From Blastococcus sp. TF02A-26 (GTDB taxonomy: Bacteria > Actinomycetota > Actinomycetes > Mycobacteriales > Geodermatophilaceae), in NCBI RefSeq assembly GCF_003319125.1, contig NZ_QOHG01000006.1, positions 1 through 64,000 on the forward strand: a stretch of DNA of 64,000 nt. Reading direction: 5' to 3'. Below the pieces are notes generated by a model, which saw only the letters and a list, made by a program, of their open reading frames with translations, had not been told where the DNA came from and did not search any database. A program made the translations under genes and the position numbers. Every line of letters begins with the position of its first letter. Positions within the stretch are counted from its first letter, which is position 1. Of the stretch, positions 17,376-26,317 are shown piece by piece.

Positions 17376-17417
17376 GCTCGCTCGTGCTCTGCCCCGCCCT
17401 GCGGGCAGAGCACGAGC
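17376..17417. repeat. Palindromic repeat, copy 2
   Basis: It shares 26 identical bases with 16061-16086 and forms a perfect 15-bp stem (17380-17394 with 17403-17417) with an 8-base loop. It lies between two divergent genes, where a terminator would not be needed for either, so it looks like an interspersed repeat rather than a gene-specific terminator. Confidence 0.8.
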
Positions 17418-17524
17418 GTGCGCGGAGCACCTCAGGTCCGCTCCGCGTGACCGGCGCATGACGTCTGGGGAACGGTCGCGTTCCCGACCGGCGACCGGGC
17501 CCGGCGCGGGTGAGGATGCCGCGC

Positions 17525-18310
17525 ATGCCCACCGACGTCGCCGCCACCATGACCGTCTCCTCGACCGGCCCCGCGACGGCGTTGCTGCAGGTCGCGGTCG
17601 CGTCGCCGCTGACGGAGACGCTCACCGTGCTGTGCGACGGCGAGCCGCTGGAGCCCGAGGAGTTCGCCGTCGGCGAGGCCCGGGTGCACCGCGTCGAGCT
17701 CCGCGCGGGGACGACGACCGTGGCCTACACGGCCGCCGTCGACCCGGCCGGTCCGCCGCGGGCGGTCACCCCGGCGGCGTGGGCCGAGGCGCTGCGGCCC
17801 AGCCGCTACTGCCCGTCGGACCAGCTGGAGGGGTACGCCGCCGCCGAGTTCGACCGGACGCTGCCGCGCGCGGAGCTGGTCGGTGCCGTCGCGACCTGGG
17901 TGCACGACCGGCTGAGCTACGTGTCGGGCGCGAGCCGGCCGGTCGACACCGCCGTCGACACGCTGCTGCTCGGCCAGGGCGTCTGCCGGGACTACGCACA
18001 CCTCACCGCCACGCTGCTGCGCGCCCTCGAGGTGCCCGCCCGGCTGGTCGCGGTCTACGCGCCCGGACTGGACCCGATGGACTTCCACGCGGTCGTCGAG
18101 GCCGACGTCGACGGCACCTGGTGCGTCGTCGACGCCACGCGGCTGGCGCCGACCGGCGCGCTGGTGCGCATCTGCTCCGGCCGCGACGCCGCGGACACCG
18201 CGTTCCTCACCCTGCTCGACGGCGTGGCGCGGTTCGAGTCGATGACCGTCACCGCGACCGTGGACGGCGACCTGCCCGCGCCCGCGGACGCGCCGTTCCC
18301 GCTGCCGTGA
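17525..18310 (+). CDS. Transglutaminase-like (papain-fold) protein
   Basis: A 261-residue protein of the bacterial transglutaminase-like family, often a cysteine protease or amidase. A beta-sandwich-like N-terminal part (about 1-95) precedes the catalytic core. The core contains the nucleophile in GQGVCRDYAHL, the His in DFHAVVEA and the Asp in VVDATRLAP, so the Cys-His-Asp triad is complete. No signal peptide or membrane segment is seen, so it is likely cytoplasmic. The ATG at 17525 was chosen because GTGAGG lies 9 bases upstream. An in-frame GTG at 17510 and ATG at 17516 are alternatives. Confidence 0.87.
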   Translation: MPTDVAATMTVSSTGPATALLQVAVASPLTETLTVLCDGEPLEPEEFAVGEARVHRVELRAGTTTVAYTAAVDPAGPPRAVTPAAWAEALRPSRYCPSDQLEGYAAAEFDRTLPRAELVGAVATWVHDRLSYVSGASRPVDTAVDTLLLGQGVCRDYAHLTATLLRALEVPARLVAVYAPGLDPMDFHAVVEADVDGTWCVVDATRLAPTGALVRICSGRDAADTAFLTLLDGVARFESMTVTATVDGDLPAPADAPFPLP

Positions 18311-18311
18311 G

Positions 18312-19745
18312 TCAGCCGCGCCAGGTCTCCAGCAGCCGCAGCCACACCTCGCTGATCGTCGGGTAGGCCGGCACGGCGTGCCACAGTCGGGCGATCGGCA
18401 CCTCGCCGGCGACCGCGATGACCGCGGAGTGAAGCAGCTCGGCGACGTCGTACCCGACGAAGGTCGCCCCCAGCAGCACCTCGCGCTCGGTGTCGACGAC
18501 CGCGATCGCCGTCCCCTCGTAGCCGTCGCGGTGCACCGAGGCGCCGGCGACCGAGCCGATCGGGTACTCCACGACCCGGTGCGGGCGGCCGGACTCGGCG
18601 GCCTTGGTGCTGGTCATGCCGACGCTGGCCACCTGCGGGTCGGTGAAGACGACCGAGGGCACAGCGTGGGTGTCGGCGGTGGCGACGAAGGGCGACCAGT
18701 CCGCGGTGTCCACGTCCTGCCCCGTGGCCCGGGCGACGATGGCGGCGCCGGCCTGGCGGGCCTGGTACTTGCCCATGTGGGTCAGGAGCGCGCGGCCGTT
18801 CACGTCACCCACGCCGTAGAGCCACGGGACGCCGCGGACCTGCAGGGTGTCGTCGACGTCGAGGAAGCCCTCGCCCTCGAGGCCCACGGTCTCCAGGCCG
18901 ATGTCGTGGGTGCGGGCGCGACGGCCGGCGGCGACGAGCACCTGGTCGCCGCGGATCTCCTCGGCCGGCCCGTCGCCCGCGGCCACCGTGACCACGACCT
19001 CGCCGCCCTCGCGCCGGGCGGACTGCACGGCGGTCCGCAGCCGGACGTCGACCCCGGCCGCGCGCAGCGCCGCGGTGACGGCGTCCCCGGCCGCGGGCTC
19101 GGCACCGCCCAGCACCCGCTCCCCACGCTCGATCACCGTGACGGTCGAACCGAGCGCGCTCCAGGCCGTGGCCATCTCGCAGCCGACGTAGCCGCCGCCG
19201 ATCACGACGAGCCGGCCGGGCACCTCCTTGGCGCTGGTGGCGTCCCGCGGGGTCCACGGCTCGACGTCGCGCAGCCCGTCGACCGGCGGGACCGACGCCT
19301 CGGAGCCGGTGCACAACGCGACCGCGTGGGTGGCGGTCAGCCGGGTCTCGGCGCCCTCGGCGTCGGTGACGACGACGGTGCGCTCGCCGTCCAGGCGCGC
19401 ACTGCCGCGCACCAGGTCGATGCCGGCGCCGCGCACCCACTCGACCTGCGAGTCGTCGGACCAGTTCGAGGTGAACGAGTCGCGGCGGGCGAGGGTCGCC
19501 GCGGCGTCCTGCTCGCCGGTGACCGCGGCCGAAGCACCGGACACGGCACGCGCGGCGGAGATCGCCTCCGTGCCGCGCAGCAGCGCCTTGCTCGGCATGC
19601 AGGCCCAGTAGGAGCACTCACCGCCGACGAGCTCGGCCTCCACGAGCACCGCGGACAGCCCGCCGCGGACGACGATGTCGGCCACGTTCTCACCGGTCGA
19701 GCCGGCCCCCACCACGACGACGTCGTACGTCCGCTCCTCGGTCAC
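18312..19745 (-). CDS. Pyridine nucleotide-disulphide oxidoreductase, not a canonical lipoamide dehydrogenase
   Basis: A 477-residue FAD and NAD(P)H-dependent flavoprotein. The FAD-binding GAGSTGENVAD is at about 13-23. The redox-active disulphide is Cys44/Cys49 in GGECSYWACMPSK. A second GxGxxG motif appears as VIGGGYVGCEMA. The dimerisation domain ends with WHAVPAYPTISEVW. The His of the HPT motif that serves as acid-base catalyst in lipoamide dehydrogenase is here a Tyr (about 461), so the electron acceptor is probably different. The GTG at 19745 follows GAGG at ideal spacing, whereas the ATG at 19754 has none. It is divergent from a flavin reductase-like gene with 36 bases between. Confidence 0.9.
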   Translation of the reverse strand: MTEERTYDVVVVGAGSTGENVADIVVRGGLSAVLVEAELVGGECSYWACMPSKALLRGTEAISAARAVSGASAAVTGEQDAAATLARRDSFTSNWSDDSQVEWVRGAGIDLVRGSARLDGERTVVVTDAEGAETRLTATHAVALCTGSEASVPPVDGLRDVEPWTPRDATSAKEVPGRLVVIGGGYVGCEMATAWSALGSTVTVIERGERVLGGAEPAAGDAVTAALRAAGVDVRLRTAVQSARREGGEVVVTVAAGDGPAEEIRGDQVLVAAGRRARTHDIGLETVGLEGEGFLDVDDTLQVRGVPWLYGVGDVNGRALLTHMGKYQARQAGAAIVARATGQDVDTADWSPFVATADTHAVPSVVFTDPQVASVGMTSTKAAESGRPHRVVEYPIGSVAGASVHRDGYEGTAIAVVDTEREVLLGATFVGYDVAELLHSAVIAVAGEVPIARLWHAVPAYPTISEVWLRLLETWRG

Positions 19746-19781
19746 ACGGCCCATCCTCGCCGGTGTGGTCGACTGACCGCC

Positions 19782-20282
19782 ATGCCGCCGGTCGACCCCG
19801 CCGAGTACGCCGCCGCGCTGCGCTCCTACGCCGCCGGCGTCGCGCTGATGACGGTGCGCGACGACATCGACGACGTGGGCACCACCGTCTCCTCGGTGAT
19901 GAGCGTGTCCGCGACCCCGCCGCTGGTCGCGGTCGGGCTGACCGCCGCGGGGTACCCGCGCGAGGTGCTGGAGGACGTCGGCCGGTGCGGGATCACCGTC
20001 CTGGCCGCCGGGCAGGCGATCCTGGCCAGCCGGTTCTCCTCGGCCGGCCGACCCAGCGCCCGCCACCTGCTCGAGTCGGTGCCGTGGTCGCGGGCGGCGG
20101 AGAGCGAGGCGATCGTGCTCGACGGCGGTCTGGTCGCGCTGGACTGCCTGCTCGAGCGCGTGGTGGAGGCCGGGGACCACGTGCTGGCGCTGCTGGAGGT
20201 GGTCGGCGTGCCGGTCCCGCCGTCCTCGGGCGACCCGCTGGTGCGCTTCCGCGGCCGTTACGTGCCCGTTCCGCCGTCCTGA
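19782..20282 (+). CDS. Flavin reductase-like domain protein
   Basis: A 166-residue split-barrel flavoprotein of the flavin reductase-like family, expected to bind FMN or FAD and reduce it with NAD(P)H, often to supply a partner monooxygenase. The typical start is seen: LRSYAAGVALMTV, then VSSVMSVSATPPLVAVGL, and LVRFRGRY near the end. No partner oxygenase is adjacent. The nearest luciferase-like enzyme is 6 kb away. Confidence 0.87.
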   Translation: MPPVDPAEYAAALRSYAAGVALMTVRDDIDDVGTTVSSVMSVSATPPLVAVGLTAAGYPREVLEDVGRCGITVLAAGQAILASRFSSAGRPSARHLLESVPWSRAAESEAIVLDGGLVALDCLLERVVEAGDHVLALLEVVGVPVPPSSGDPLVRFRGRYVPVPPS

Positions 20283-20365
20283 CGGGGCATTTCGCGCGCG
20301 GAAGTCCCCCGCGATCCGGTCGGGGCAACGGACCGGACACCTCCCGGGGTTAGCGTGCAGGGGCC

Positions 20366-22978
20366 ATGAGTTCGCAGCCCGCGCCCGACGGTGCCCCCAG
20401 CCACGCCCTCCGCCGCGCCCTCGCCCGTGCGGAACGAGGCGTCGCGCTCGACGCGGCCGAGGCCGAGGCGCTGCTCTCGGCGCGCGGCCTGGCCGAGGGG
20501 GAACCGCTGGACCGGCTGCTCACCGCGGCCTCCCGCGTCCGCGACGCCGGCCTGGCGTCGGCCGGCCGACCGGGCGTGGTCACCTACAGCCGCAAGGTGT
20601 TCATCCCGCTCACGCACCTGTGCCGCGACCGCTGCCACTACTGCACGTTCGTGACCACGCCGGGCCGGCTCCGCACGGAGGGCAGGGCGCCGTTCCTCTC
20701 CCCCGACGAGGTGCTCGACATCGCCCGCGCGGGGGCGGCGATGGGGTGCAAGGAGGCGCTGTTCACCCTCGGCGACCGTCCCGAGGCGCGCTGGCCGGTG
20801 GCTGCCGAGTGGCTGGAGGCGCACGGGTTCGACTCGACGCTGGGCTACCTGCGGGCGATGGCGATCCGGGTGCTGGAGGAGACCGGGCTGCTCCCCCACC
20901 TCAACCCCGGCGTGCTGTCGTGGGAGGAGATCCAGCGGCTCAAGCCCGTCGCCGCGTCGATGGGGATGATGCTGGAGACCACCGCGACCCGGCTGTGGTC
21001 GCAGCCCGGTGGCCCGCACTTCGGCTCCCCGGACAAGGAGCCCGCGGTCCGGCTGCGGGTGCTCGAGGACGCCGGCCGCTCCGCCGTCCCGTTCACCACC
21101 GGCGTGCTGCTGGGCATCGGCGAGACGCCGGCCGAGCGCATCGACGCCGTCCTGCAGATCCGCGGCACGCACCAGCGGCACGGGCACGTGCAGGAGACGA
21201 TCGTCCAGAACTTCCGCGCCAAGCCGCGGACCGCGATGGCCGCCGCCGACGACCTGGAACTGCAGGAGTACGTCGCCGCCGTCGCCGTCACCCGGTTGCT
21301 GCTCGGGCCGAAGGCGCGGGTCCAGGCGCCGCCGAACCTGTCGGACTCCACCGAGCTCGGGCTGCTGCTGCGCGCCGGCGTCGACGACTGGGGCGGGGTC
21401 TCGCCACTCACGCCGGACCACGTGAACCCCGAGCGGCCCTGGCCGAACATCGACAAGCTCGCCGAGCTGACCGCAGACGCCGGGCTGACGCTGCGCGAGC
21501 GGCTGGCCGCCCAGCCCCCGTACGTGCTGCAGCCCGAGCCGTGGCTGGACCCGCGGGTGCGCCCGCACGTGTCCGCGCTGGCCGGGCCGGACGGGCTCGC
21601 CGTCGAGGGCCGCATCCCGGCCGGGTTGCCGTGGCAGGAGCCGGACGAGGCGTGGACGTCGTCCGGCCGGGTCGACCTGCACGTGGAGGTCGACACCGTC
21701 GGTCGGACCGACGACCGGCGCAGCGACTTCGACGCGGTCTACGGCGACTGGTCGGAGCTACGCGACCGCACGACCAGCGCCCGCGACGGGCACTCCACCG
21801 CGATCGCCGCCGGCGACCCCGAGGTGCGCGCCGCCCTGGCGCACGCCGAGCGCGACCCCGCCGGGCTGTCGGACACCGAGTACCTGGCGCTGCTCGGCGC
21901 CGACGGCCCGGACCTGGAAGCGCTCGCCGCGCTCGCCGACGCCGTGCGCACGGACGTCAACGGCGACGACGTCACCTACGTCGTGAACCGGAACATCAAC
22001 TTCACCAACGTCTGCTACACCGGCTGCCGGTTCTGCGCCTTCGCCCAGCGGCGCACCGACGCCGACGCGTACACGCTGTCGCTGACCGAGGTCGGCGACC
22101 GGGTGGACCGCGCGTGGGCCGCGGGCGCGACCGAGATCTGCATGCAGGGCGGCATCCACCCCGACCCGCCGGGCACCGCCTACTTCGACCTGGCGCGCGA
22201 GGTGAAGAAGCGCCAGCCCGACATCCACCTGCACGCGTTCTCGCCGATGGAGATCGTGAACGGCTCGGCGCGGACGGGTCTGTCGTTCGAGGAGTTCCTC
22301 ACGGCGGCTCGCGAGGCCGGGCTCGATTCCGTCCCGGGGACGGCGGCGGAGATCCTCGACGACGACGTCCGCTGGGTGCTGACCAAGGGCAAGCTCCCGG
22401 CCGCGACGTGGGTGGAGATCATCTCGACCGCGCACCGCGTCGGGATCCCGACGACGTCGACCATGATGTACGGCCACGTCGACACCCCCGCGCACTGGGT
22501 GGCGCACCTGCGCACGCTGGCCGCCATCCAGGACGAGACCGGCGGCTTCACCGAGTTCGTGCTGCTGCCGTTCGTGCACCACAACGCGCCGATCTACCTC
22601 GCCGGTGTCGCGCGGCCGGGGCCGACGGTGCGGGAGAACCGGGCGATCCACGCGGTGGCACGACTGCTGCTGCACGGCCGCATCCCGAACATCCAGACCT
22701 CGTGGGTCAAGCTCGCCGAGGCCGGCACGAAGGCCGTGCTCCAGGGCGGCGTCAACGACCTGGGCGGCACGCTGATGGAGGAGACGATCAGCCGGATGGC
22801 CGGCAGCGAGAACGGCTCGCTGAAGACCATCGCCGAGCTCGAGGCGATCGCCGCCTCGATCGGCCGGCCCGCCCGTCAGCGGACGACCGAGTACGGCACC
22901 CCATCAGCGGAGCGGCTGGCCACGGCGCGCTCCGACGAGGGCCGCCGCAACCTCAGCCTGTCCATCACCCCGGTCTGA
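20366..22978 (+). CDS. fbiC: Bifunctional FO synthase FbiC (CofG/CofH fusion)
   Basis: It makes 7,8-didemethyl-8-hydroxy-5-deazariboflavin (FO), the chromophore of coenzyme F420, from the riboflavin precursor 5-amino-6-ribitylaminouracil and tyrosine. The 870-residue protein has two radical-SAM halves. The N-terminal CofG-like half has C86-R-D-R-C90-H-Y-C93, and the C-terminal CofH-like half has CYTGCRFC with Cys at 550, 554 and 557. Each binds a 4Fe-4S cluster. The length and order are those of the fused actinobacterial enzyme. It stands alone, without fbiA, fbiB or fbiD nearby. It shows the host makes F420, used by many flavin-like oxidoreductases. Confidence 0.97.
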   Translation: MSSQPAPDGAPSHALRRALARAERGVALDAAEAEALLSARGLAEGEPLDRLLTAASRVRDAGLASAGRPGVVTYSRKVFIPLTHLCRDRCHYCTFVTTPGRLRTEGRAPFLSPDEVLDIARAGAAMGCKEALFTLGDRPEARWPVAAEWLEAHGFDSTLGYLRAMAIRVLEETGLLPHLNPGVLSWEEIQRLKPVAASMGMMLETTATRLWSQPGGPHFGSPDKEPAVRLRVLEDAGRSAVPFTTGVLLGIGETPAERIDAVLQIRGTHQRHGHVQETIVQNFRAKPRTAMAAADDLELQEYVAAVAVTRLLLGPKARVQAPPNLSDSTELGLLLRAGVDDWGGVSPLTPDHVNPERPWPNIDKLAELTADAGLTLRERLAAQPPYVLQPEPWLDPRVRPHVSALAGPDGLAVEGRIPAGLPWQEPDEAWTSSGRVDLHVEVDTVGRTDDRRSDFDAVYGDWSELRDRTTSARDGHSTAIAAGDPEVRAALAHAERDPAGLSDTEYLALLGADGPDLEALAALADAVRTDVNGDDVTYVVNRNINFTNVCYTGCRFCAFAQRRTDADAYTLSLTEVGDRVDRAWAAGATEICMQGGIHPDPPGTAYFDLAREVKKRQPDIHLHAFSPMEIVNGSARTGLSFEEFLTAAREAGLDSVPGTAAEILDDDVRWVLTKGKLPAATWVEIISTAHRVGIPTTSTMMYGHVDTPAHWVAHLRTLAAIQDETGGFTEFVLLPFVHHNAPIYLAGVARPGPTVRENRAIHAVARLLLHGRIPNIQTSWVKLAEAGTKAVLQGGVNDLGGTLMEETISRMAGSENGSLKTIAELEAIAASIGRPARQRTTEYGTPSAERLATARSDEGRRNLSLSITPV

Positions 22979-22992
22979 GGCGCCGTAGCGGG

Positions 22993-23277
22993 TCAGCAGT
23001 CGCCGGGCCACTCACAGCTGTCGTAGCCGTAGTAGTCCGAGTACTGCTCGAGCTCGCTGATGCTGATGCCGCTGCCGCTCTCGAAGAGCCGCGCGACGTC
23101 GTCGTCCGACCCGGTGTCGGACGAGCCGACGGACAGCCCGATCGTCAGTGCGACCACGGCGAGCAGGACGGCGACGACGACCGTCCACACCTGCGCCGGG
23201 TCGAACCGCGACGAGTGCGGCACCGGCGCCCAGCCGGACTGCGGGGCGTAGGAGTACTGGGGCGCGGTGGTGGTCAT
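22993..23277 (-). CDS. Small single-pass membrane protein
   Basis: A 94-residue hypothetical protein with a Tyr/Gln/Pro-rich N-terminus, one transmembrane helix at about residues 30-52 (VWTVVVAVLLAVVALTIGL) and an acidic outer tail ending DSCEWPGDC with two Cys. The start is set by AGGAGAAGCC directly before the ATG. It is 26 bases downstream of the membrane GGDEF-EAL gene on the same strand and is probably co-transcribed with it. Function unknown. Confidence 0.75.
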   Translation of the reverse strand: MTTTAPQYSYAPQSGWAPVPHSSRFDPAQVWTVVVAVLLAVVALTIGLSVGSSDTGSDDDVARLFESGSGISISELEQYSDYYGYDSCEWPGDC

Positions 23278-23303
23278 GGCTTCTCCTGGAGCGGTGGATC
23301 GGG

Positions 23304-25172
23304 TCAGTGCGCGAAGAGCTCGGCCGGGTCGTCCGGCGCGGCGGGCAGCGACTCGGAGCCGGCGGCCTGCGGACGGCCGAAGAGGTAGCCCTGGGCGTGC
23401 GAGCAGGCGAGTTCGGTGAGCACCGCGCTCTGCTGCGAGGTCTCCACGCCCTCGGCGACCACGGACAGCCGAAGGCTGCGGGCCAGCTCGATGATCGAGG
23501 CGACCAGCGTGGTCGACCGGCCACCGGCGTCGAGGTCCTGCACGAAGCTCTGGTCGATCTTGATGATGTCGGCCGGGAGCCGGCGCAGGTAGGACAGGCT
23601 CGAGTAGCCGGTCCCGAAGTCGTCGATGGCGATCCGGACGCCCAGCCGGCGCAGCGCCTGGAGCTGGTCGATCACGGCGTCGATGTCGTGCACGAGCACG
23701 CCCTCGGTGACCTCGAGCGTGAGCTGCCCGGCCGGGAGCCCGCTCGCCGTCAGGACGTCGCGCACGGTCGCGACGACGTCGTCGTCGGCCAGCTGCCGCG
23801 GCGACAGGTTCACCGCCATCTCCACGGGCTCGCCGGCCTCGGCGGACCACGCCACGGCCTGCTGCACGGCCTGCTCGAGAACCCAGCGGCCGATCTCGAC
23901 GATCAGGCCGCCCTCCTCGGCGAGCGGGATGAACTCGCCGGGCGGCACGAGCCCGCGCTGCGGGTGCTCCCAGCGCAGCAGCGCCTCGTACCCGGTGGTC
24001 CGCCCGTCCGACAGGCGGATGGTGGGCTGGTAGTGCACGCGCAGCTGGCCGCCGGCCACGGCGCCGGCGAGGTCCTCGAGCAGACGGACCTTCTCCTCGG
24101 CCGCCTGGGCCATGCCGTCGGCGTAGTGGACCAGCCGGTTCTTGCCGAGGGCCTTGGCCATGTACATCGCCAGGTCGGCGTTGCGCAGCAGCACCCCGGC
24201 GTCCCGCTCGGGCGAGGAGGTGGTGCTCGCGGCCCCGATGCTCACGTGCGGCACGTGCGGGCGACCCTCGATGACCATGGGGTCGGCCAGCGCGACGAGC
24301 ATCCGCTGCCCGATCGCGGTCGCGATCTCGGGCCCCCCGGAGACGACGACGGCGAACTCGTCGCCGCCGATCCGCGCCACCTGGTCGCTGGGCCGCACGC
24401 AGCTGCTCAGCCGCCGGGCGATCTCGGCCAGCAGCATGTCGCCGGCCGCGTGGCCGCGGGAGTCGTTGACGTCCTTGAAGTCGTCCAGGTCGAGGAACAG
24501 CATGCTGACCTCGCCGGAGGTGCGGATGAGCAGCCGGTCGGTCGTCTCCATGAGCAGCGTGCGGTTGGCGAGCCCGGTCAGCGGGTCGCGCAGCCCCTGC
24601 TGCTCGTTGAGCCGCCAGGCGGCGAGGTGGGTCAGGCTCGCCGCGAGCACGAACGCCGCGTGGATCCCCGCCCACGTCCACGGGTCCTGGTGGGCCGCGG
24701 AGTGCCCGAACACCGAGTGCGGCAGCAGCGTGCCGAGGACCCCGTGGTGCAGGACGACGACCAGCAGCGCCACGCCGAACGGCACCCAGTGCTGGTACAG
24801 CGACACCAGGCCGATGACGACGAAGAAGTGGAAGTGCGCCTCGGTCTGCCCGTCCATCAGGTAGACCAGCAGCACCGACGCGGCCAGCAGGCTCAACGTG
24901 GCCGCGCCCGCGCGCAGCGTGCGCCCGGCCCCGGGGAGCAGCGCGAAGGCCAGCGGGTAGAGGACCGCTGCGGTCTCCATCATCGCGGCGGCCGCCCCCT
25001 CACCGAGGGCCAGCGCGAGGAACCCCAGCGCGACGGCCTGGGCCGCGGCGACGGTGAGGACGATCCGGTGCCGACGGTGCCAGACGTCGTCGGGCAGCAC
25101 GCGCCCCTCCGGGAGGAGGGCCACGAGGCGTGCGGGCAGTCGGGGGCTCACCCCGCTTGCATCGACCCCCAC
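23304..25172 (-). CDS. Membrane GGDEF-EAL protein with His-rich sensor region
   Basis: A 622-residue cyclic-di-GMP enzyme. The N-terminal 190 residues form about five transmembrane helices rich in His, including EAHFHFF (His113, His115), YQHW (His128) and LHHG (His142, His143). The cyclase domain has GGDEF at 269-273 and an RPSD inhibitory site at 260-263. The EAL domain starts at about 370 with EAL at 396-398 and keeps NLSPRQL, LTLEVTEG, DDFGTGYS and AEGVE, so both activities look intact. The His-rich helices could bind a metal or haem and sense redox state or gas (inference). The small membrane protein downstream may be a partner. Confidence 0.92.
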   Translation of the reverse strand: MGVDASGVSPRLPARLVALLPEGRVLPDDVWHRRHRIVLTVAAAQAVALGFLALALGEGAAAAMMETAAVLYPLAFALLPGAGRTLRAGAATLSLLAASVLLVYLMDGQTEAHFHFFVVIGLVSLYQHWVPFGVALLVVVLHHGVLGTLLPHSVFGHSAAHQDPWTWAGIHAAFVLAASLTHLAAWRLNEQQGLRDPLTGLANRTLLMETTDRLLIRTSGEVSMLFLDLDDFKDVNDSRGHAAGDMLLAEIARRLSSCVRPSDQVARIGGDEFAVVVSGGPEIATAIGQRMLVALADPMVIEGRPHVPHVSIGAASTTSSPERDAGVLLRNADLAMYMAKALGKNRLVHYADGMAQAAEEKVRLLEDLAGAVAGGQLRVHYQPTIRLSDGRTTGYEALLRWEHPQRGLVPPGEFIPLAEEGGLIVEIGRWVLEQAVQQAVAWSAEAGEPVEMAVNLSPRQLADDDVVATVRDVLTASGLPAGQLTLEVTEGVLVHDIDAVIDQLQALRRLGVRIAIDDFGTGYSSLSYLRRLPADIIKIDQSFVQDLDAGGRSTTLVASIIELARSLRLSVVAEGVETSQQSAVLTELACSHAQGYLFGRPQAAGSESLPAAPDDPAELFAH

Positions 25173-25255
25173 CAGGGAGAACTCGCGCGCCCGGCCACCG
25201 CACTCACCCCGACGGGGGACGGCGTGAGGGAGCGGTCAGCGGGTACGGCGGGGCG

Positions 25256-26269
25256 GTGCGCGCGATCACCTACACCGAGAACGGCGGACCCGAGGTCCTC
25301 CGGCTGACCGACTCCCCCACCCCTGACCCGGGCCCCGGCGAGGTCCGCGTCCGGCTGGCGCTGGCCGGCGTCAACCCCACCGACTGGAAGTCCCGGCAGG
25401 GCACGCCGCCCGTCGGCGGCACGCAGGTCCCCGGGCAGGACGGCGCCGGGACGGTCGACGCCGTCGGCCAGGGGGTCGACCCCGGGGTGCTCGGCCAGCG
25501 CGTGTGGGTGTGGGAGGCCGCGTGGCAGCGCCCGCACGGGACGGCGGCCGAGTACACCGTCGTCCCCCTGCGGCAGGCCGTGCTGCTCGGTCCCGACGCC
25601 TCCTTCGAGCTGGGCGCGGCGCTCGGCATCCCCTTCCTCACCGCGCACCGCTGCCTCACCCTCGGTGAGTCGGTGCCCGACCGGCTCGGCCCGGGCGCGC
25701 TCACCGGCCGGACGGTGCTGGTGCAGGGCGGCGCCGGCGCGGTCGGCAACGCGGCCGTCCAGCTCGCCCGGTGGGCCGACGCCACCGTGATCGCCACCGT
25801 GAGCAGCCCCCGCAAGGCCCAGCTGGCCGCCGCCGCGGGCGCCGACCACGTCGTGGACTACCGGCAGCAGGACGTCGTCGCGGTCGTCCGCGAGGTCGCG
25901 CCGAAGGGCGTCGACGTGATCGTCGAGGTCTCCGCGGCCCGCAACGCCGGCGTCGACGCGCAGGTCGTCGGCATGCACGGCGCCGTCGCCATGTACGCCG
26001 ACGACGGCGGCGCGGAGGTGACCATCCCGGTCCGCGCCCAGATGGGCCCGAACGCCCGGTGGAACTTCGTCCTCGTCTACACCCAGCCGGAGCGGTCCAA
26101 GGTGCTCGGCGTCGAGGACGTGAACGCCGCGGTGCTCGACGGCGCCATCCGCGTCGGGGAGGGGGCCGGCCTGCCGCTGCACGTCTTCCCGCTCGCGGAG
26201 ACCGCCGGCGCCCACCGCGCGGTCGCCGACGGCGCCGTCGGCAAGGTCCTCGTCGACGTGACCGCCTGA
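25256..26269 (+). CDS. NADPH:quinone reductase / zinc-less MDR alcohol dehydrogenase
   Basis: A medium-chain dehydrogenase/reductase of 337 residues resembling zeta-crystallin-type quinone oxidoreductases. It starts MRAITYTENGGPEVLRL. The GroES-like domain reads VRVRLALAGVNPTDWKSRQG and PGQDGAGTVDAVG. The NADPH site is VLVQGGAGAVGNAAVQLA, followed by a Rossmann fold. The structural zinc Cys cluster of alcohol dehydrogenases is missing. The GTG at 25256 gives the family start. It is convergent with the acyl-CoA dehydrogenase operon, with a strong bidirectional hairpin between them. Confidence 0.9.
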   Translation: MRAITYTENGGPEVLRLTDSPTPDPGPGEVRVRLALAGVNPTDWKSRQGTPPVGGTQVPGQDGAGTVDAVGQGVDPGVLGQRVWVWEAAWQRPHGTAAEYTVVPLRQAVLLGPDASFELGAALGIPFLTAHRCLTLGESVPDRLGPGALTGRTVLVQGGAGAVGNAAVQLARWADATVIATVSSPRKAQLAAAAGADHVVDYRQQDVVAVVREVAPKGVDVIVEVSAARNAGVDAQVVGMHGAVAMYADDGGAEVTIPVRAQMGPNARWNFVLVYTQPERSKVLGVEDVNAAVLDGAIRVGEGAGLPLHVFPLAETAGAHRAVADGAVGKVLVDVTA

Positions 26270-26273
26270 GGGT

Positions 26274-26312
26274 GGAGGAGATCCGTGGGCGTCACGCCCA
26301 CGGATCTCCTCC
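26274..26312. terminator. Bidirectional terminator between convergent genes
   Basis: A perfect 18-bp inverted repeat (26274-26291 with 26295-26312) and a 3-base loop fill the gap between the quinone reductase stop and the acyl-CoA dehydrogenase stop. It can serve both directions. Confidence 0.88.
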
Positions 26313-26317
26313 GGGGG

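Noticed and set aside
16003-17417. CRISPR array from repeated palindromes
   Set aside because: Only two copies 1.3 kb apart, separated by genes; no regular spacers anywhere in the window.
20620-23388. 922-codon open frame overlapping fbiC
   Set aside because: Same strand, other frame; Arg/Ala-rich nonsense. FbiC carries both radical-SAM motifs.
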